From a virus: 56,124 bases of DNA. Positions 55,881 through 56,124 of the stretch are shown here, one piece after another (the stretch's first letter is position 1; every line of letters starts with the position of its first letter). Position numbers and translations under genes: made by a program. The notes below the pieces were generated by a model. It did not search any database. It saw only the letters and a program-made list of their open reading frames with translations, and was not told the DNA's origin. The stretch spans positions 1-56,124 of IMG/VR virus record IMGVR_UViG_3300030116_004829. One strand, given 5' to 3'.

Positions 55881-56124
55881 TAAATTAAATTCAACGCTGT
55901 CGGTTGAACCCTCAAATTAACACCATCATTATCTGCTGAAGAAGCAAAACTAAAAGATTTTTCATAAACGTCATTTAAAAGTTGATATCTATCAGAAGCA
56001 TATTTTAAGGATAATTTCGCAGCCAATCCTGCACAAATACAATCTGTCCAACGATAAGGCACATCTGCATCTTGATTAGATAAAGTCACATCATCGAGTT
56101 GATTTACTGCCCAATAAACCATAC
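55880..56124 (-). CDS. Head-tail connector, C-terminal part of the gene at 1-589
   Basis: This is the end of the P22 gp4-like connector. Over the join the frame is continuous, with no shift: 589 + 77 = 666 nt, 221 residues plus stop. This part adds DVTLSNQDADVPYRWTDCIC, AGLAAKLSLKYASDRYQLLN, then DVYEKSFSFASSADNDGVNL. The last 168 bases duplicate the left end. An internal ATG at 56122 is not the real start. Confidence 0.7.
   Translation of the reverse strand, partial: MVYWAVNQLDDVTLSNQDADVPYRWTDCICAGLAAKLSLKYASDRYQLLNDVYEKSFSFASSADNDGVNLRVQPTALNLI
55957..56124. repeat. Terminal overlap repeat, right copy
   Basis: Direct copy of 1-168, with G at 56009 in place of A at 53. See the left copy for interpretation. 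Confidence 0.95.

Noticed and set aside
1-56124. Temperate lifestyle
   Set aside because: No integrase, excisionase, CI-like repressor or attachment site was found. The only HTH protein (26628) is small and lies in a replication operon.
1-56124. tRNA genes, rRNA genes or CRISPR arrays
   Set aside because: No cloverleaf with T-arm consensus, no rRNA stretch and no regularly spaced repeats with spacers were seen in either strand. The tandem repeats present are coding.

Overview
The window is an almost complete, AT-rich genome of a tailed double-stranded DNA phage, assembled as a circle. The first 168 bases recur at the right end with one mismatch (position 53 versus 56009), so the unique molecule is about 55,956 bp. 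One late gene is cut by the join. The virion genes are of a short-tailed type: TerL, a large portal, an HK97-type capsid, two P22-gp4-like connectors, a gp10-like tail hub, ejection proteins and no tape-measure gene. There is no integrase, CI-type repressor or RNA polymerase gene, so I read it as a lytic podovirus that depends on host RNA polymerase. The low GC, the GTA-type holin, GroES, ThyX and many small conserved proteins suggest an uncultured marine phage of an AT-rich alphaproteobacterium, possibly SAR11-like. The host is an inference.

Layout. (1) 16.1 kb leftwards to 1, continuing through the join from 55.9 to 36.0 kb, all minus strand: one long late block. Its order is small terminase, large terminase, portal, unknown virion genes, small basic proteins, two ADP-ribosyltransferase-like proteins, GroES, scaffold, capsid, connectors, tail fibres, ParB-like protein, holin, M15 endopeptidase, tail hub, ejection proteins and membrane proteins. 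(2) 16.15-17.65 kb, minus strand: a compact early operon with its own promoter, six small genes, a hammerhead ribozyme between the second and third genes, and a terminator. (3) 17.6-18.0 kb: a divergent control region of about 430 bp with repeated GGTAAC motifs and promoters firing both ways, possibly also the origin. (4) 18.0-36.0 kb, plus strand: early genes for replication (AEP-type primase, UvrD-like and SNF2-like helicases, DnaE polymerase, DnaQ exonuclease, VRR-NUC-like nuclease), nucleotide and redox metabolism (ThyX, FAD protein, SDR, VOC protein) and a cysteine-peptidase-like/SleB hydrolase pair.

Five early promoters share one design: TTTACT, exactly 17 nt, then TAGAGT or a close variant, followed by a GAAAGGA ribosome-binding site. 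Three also have a TAAGT[C/G]ATTGTTTTTAAA element upstream, identical over 19 bases at two of them. They probably fire together through the host sigma70-type polymerase.

The most striking non-coding feature is the minus-strand hammerhead ribozyme at 17052-17104. It has a complete catalytic core, starts one base after a stop codon and would cut the early leftward mRNA 30 nt before the next start codon. Other notable points are paired polyvalent-protein-like ADP-ribosyltransferases, a virion protein with a full type-1 copper ligand set, a membrane protein with a perfect EF-hand loop, and a DnaE polymerase whose PHP metal ligands are lost. All functional calls rest on reading motifs by eye; no database search was run.
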